The notes beneath the pieces were generated by a model, which saw only the letters and a program-made list of their open reading frames with translations, was not told where the DNA came from and searched no databases. The translations under genes were made by a program, and so were the position numbers. Positions 41,536 to 43,207 of a stretch of DNA of 43,207 bases are shown here, one piece after another. Origin of the DNA: Dehalococcoidia bacterium (GTDB taxonomy: Bacteria > Chloroflexota > Dehalococcoidia > Tepidiformales > Tepidiformaceae); contig JAJDUR010000017.1 of assembly GCA_022826585.1 (NCBI GenBank), positions 1 to 43,207 of the forward strand. The letters are read 5' to 3'. Position 1 is the first letter of the stretch; each line of letters begins with the position of its first letter.

Positions 41536-42480
41536 GTGAGGGGGCGGCGCTCACTCCACCGCGCATTGGCGGACTCGGCCTCCCCCTCTTGTGCGACCGG
41601 CGCGGTTGTACACTGCGAGTCAGGAGGCGCCGCCACGAGTTCCGTACAGACCGTGCTCCTGCTGGCGGCTCTCTCCCTCGTTGCCGGCATGGGGGTGCTG
41701 CTTCCGCAGGATCGCGCCAGCGGCGGCGCGGAAGACAACATCACGGTTCGCCTCACCCTCAGGGATGACGGCACCGTCACCATCATGCGCGACTACACCC
41801 AACCCTGGGGCTGGGTGGCAGTCGGATCGCTCATCCCCAGTGACAGTACGGCGGGCCTCCTGCCGGTCACACATGCCCTGGCGGTGGAGTTCATACCCGA
41901 GTGGCGCTGGCCACTGCAGGGGGATGCGGAGTTCCACACCCAGAGCGTTCGCGCTCCCGACGAGCGGCAACCTGAGCCGGTCTGGGAAGAGACTGAGTGG
42001 GATGAGGAAGGCAGACCCATCAGGTGGTCCAGCACCTTCACGCCCGTAATCGATACGATCTTGACGCTCTCCTGTGGGTGGGGGTTCAGCGTCAGGATTG
42101 GTCCGTTCGAGAGCCTTGGGGACGCCCTCGGCGCCGGCGTGTGGGGCGTGCAAATCTGCGACCACGGCAGAACGCTGCTCGCGGGCGGCCTAACGAGTCC
42201 CGCAGGGATGATTCGGTTCGACCAATTGAAGGCGCTGGTCACGTCCGCGTTCGCAGCCACGGGGGAGACTCGCCCGATAGAGGCAATCCCGGTACTGGGC
42301 TCGGAGGAACACCCCATCCACTCCGAGACGACCTACGTTGACTTCTACGCCGCCAGGGACGGAAATGGCGAAGTCGTCATCATCGCCCAGCCCCGGGGCG
42401 GGGGTGAGCAAGTCACCCTCGAAATAGGGAAGAGGACCACGATCCCCGTCTTCAGCCTGAGCCCTGATCGTCCGCACTAG
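41536..42480 (+). CDS. Predicted exported protein of unknown function
   Basis: Up to 314 residues; the start is uncertain. A hydrophobic segment VLLLAALSLVAGMGVLLPQD, best read as a signal peptide, begins at about 41653 (GTG). The reading frame is open from the GTG at 41536, which has AAGGAG only two bases away. The mature part is beta-rich (NITVRLTLRDDGTVTIMRDY, WGWVAVGSLIPSDS, TFTPVIDTILTLSCGWGFSVRI) with two cysteines 45 residues apart. No catalytic motif or known fold is evident. Codon use is more mixed than neighbours. It lies between the tRNA and the zinc-binding protein gene, which is transcribed toward it. Confidence 0.65.
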   Translation: MRGRRSLHRALADSASPSCATGAVVHCESGGAATSSVQTVLLLAALSLVAGMGVLLPQDRASGGAEDNITVRLTLRDDGTVTIMRDYTQPWGWVAVGSLIPSDSTAGLLPVTHALAVEFIPEWRWPLQGDAEFHTQSVRAPDERQPEPVWEETEWDEEGRPIRWSSTFTPVIDTILTLSCGWGFSVRIGPFESLGDALGAGVWGVQICDHGRTLLAGGLTSPAGMIRFDQLKALVTSAFAATGETRPIEAIPVLGSEEHPIHSETTYVDFYAARDGNGEVVIIAQPRGGGEQVTLEIGKRTTIPVFSLSPDRPH

Positions 42481-42567
42481 GCACGCGTGATCCCGGGTCG
42501 GGCGCAGTTGCCCGAGAGGCGGGGGAGTGAGGAACCTGCGTGGTGAGGCGCCGGTTGCCGCTCGCGA

Positions 42568-42593
42568 AGCGGGGGGGCTGCAGCCCCCCCGCT
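42568..42593. repeat. Perfect 26-base palindrome with poly-G/poly-C arms
   Basis: Half-site AGCGGGGGGGCTG is followed by its exact reverse complement, so the 26 bases are fully self-complementary. It lies in the 200-base gap downstream of both convergent genes, where it could end either transcript, but no T-tract follows on either strand. It is nested inside inverted arms at 42524-42538 and 42647-42687. Confidence 0.85.
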
Positions 42594-42680
42594 CGGCTTC
42601 CCTGCCCGACACGTCCTCGATGGCCGTGTGCGCGGTAGCCCGCCGTCAGGTTCCCGACTCCGCTAAGCGGGGAAGGGTCC

Positions 42681-43207
42681 TCACTCCGCGATGCCGTTGG
42701 CGATGGCCCGGAGGAACTCCACATACGTTGGGTACTCCTCGGCCAGGGCCCCGGAGGGAATCCTGCGGACCGTCGTGCCCGTGTCGCGGGCGATCTGCTC
42801 GATCACGCGCGCACTGAACTGCGGTTCGCTGAAGATGTAGGGGATCCCCAGTTCCTCGATGCTCTCCACCAGCTCGGTGATTGCCGACGCGCTCGGCTCC
42901 TCTTCGGGACCCTCCACGACGAAGCCCAGGATCGTCAGACCGTAGCGGTCCGCGAAGTACCCGTAGGCGTCGTGGAACGTCACCAGGTAGCGCCGCTCCT
43001 CCGGCAGCCCGGCGAGCTTCTCGCGGATCTCGTCGTCGAGCTCGCGCAGCTCCGCGATGAAGTTGTCCGCGCGCTCGGCGTAGTAGTCCGCCCCGTCGGG
43101 ATCGAGTCGTGACAGCTCGTCGCGGATTGCCTCGACGGCCTGGATGGTGAGGTCGATGTCCATCCAGAAGTGCGGGTCGAATTCGCCATGGGCGTGGCCG
43201 TGCTCGT
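42681..43207 (-). CDS. Zinc-binding lipoprotein of an ABC importer (ZnuA-like), start missing
   Basis: The C-terminal 174 residues; the frame is open to the window end, so the N-terminus lies outside. The visible part begins EHGHAHGEFDPHFWMD: a His-rich loop followed by the DPHFW ligand motif, both typical of ZnuA. VTFHDAYGYF carries the next histidine and YIFSEPQFSARV the late acidic ligand. The His-rich loop, absent from the homologue at 23107, points to zinc. Helix EAIRDELSRLDPDGADYYAERADNF matches the family backbone helix. No permease or ATPase for it is in the window; they may lie beyond the right edge or it may share the other importer. Confidence 0.9.
   Translation of the reverse strand, partial: EHGHAHGEFDPHFWMDIDLTIQAVEAIRDELSRLDPDGADYYAERADNFIAELRELDDEIREKLAGLPEERRYLVTFHDAYGYFADRYGLTILGFVVEGPEEEPSASAITELVESIEELGIPYIFSEPQFSARVIEQIARDTGTTVRRIPSGALAEEYPTYVEFLRAIANGIAE

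Noticed and set aside
39017-41539. An 840-codon plus-strand open frame opposite aconitase
   Set aside because: It is the antisense shadow of a very well conserved enzyme; the predicted residues are mainly Arg, His and Val.

Overview
The window is a gene-dense, very GC-rich bacterial chromosome segment of 43.2 kb. Most genes strongly prefer C- or G-ending codons. The gene mix suggests a member of the Chloroflexota, perhaps a Dehalococcoidia-type lineage: an RicT gene next to holB, a DnaE-type replicase with an intact PHP active site, a Tat lipoprotein peptide-binding protein with a Pro/Thr-rich linker, a stand-alone FIST protein, a BKACE enzyme, and several apparently leaderless transcripts. 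That placement is an inference; there is no rRNA here. There is no CRISPR array, prophage or insertion sequence. No gene-free stretch exceeds about 260 bases. The longest gaps (6042-6245, 6714-6965, 20101-20294, 29995-30218, 36618-36848 and 42481-42680) hold only promoter-like boxes, hairpins, or nothing I recognise.

Layout. 1-3.1 kb: the end of an alpha/beta hydrolase, a trxA-trxB-fmdB redox cluster on the minus strand, then an HNH endonuclease and a PPOX-fold flavoprotein. 3.1-6.0 kb: a nitroreductase followed by a BKACE enzyme, separated by an unusual tandem array of hairpins, then a FIST sensor protein. 6.2-9.9 kb: an RDD membrane protein, a Rieske protein fused to a large unknown domain, and two unknown proteins. 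10-12.3 kb: holB-ricT. 12.3-16.4 kb: a peptide-binding lipoprotein, a hydrolase, a DinB-like protein and a nucleotidyltransferase with a small overlapping gene. 16.4-21.2 kb: dnaE and a solitary HNH nuclease.

21.4-25.8 kb: a complete zinc/manganese-type ABC importer transcribed from a promoter overlapped by a palindrome, the divergent magnesium channel mgtE, and tRNA-His. 25.9-30 kb: an acyl-CoA dehydrogenase, then a lytic-transglycosylase-like envelope protein coupled to a membrane-anchored beta-propeller. 30.2-34.4 kb: a tight plus-strand operon (site-2 protease, HD hydrolase, tyrA, aroA, gmk) joined by short stop/start overlaps, linking aromatic amino-acid and nucleotide synthesis. 34.4-36.6 kb: an NYN-domain protein with basic repeats and an Mrp ATPase lacking its usual CxxC. 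36.8-43.2 kb: a small leaderless gene, a protein with a zincin-like HETGH motif downstream of aconitase, a CAT-anticodon tRNA divergent from aconitase, an unknown exported protein, and the start-truncated remainder of a second, His-rich zinc-binding protein running off the end.

The strongest candidate for something undescribed is the 3992-4120 array. It has four hairpins with different stem sequences but conserved pairing, separated by a repeated linker resembling a Shine-Dalgarno site, and it sits immediately upstream of a start codon. Next are the Rieske fusion protein and the HETGH protein.
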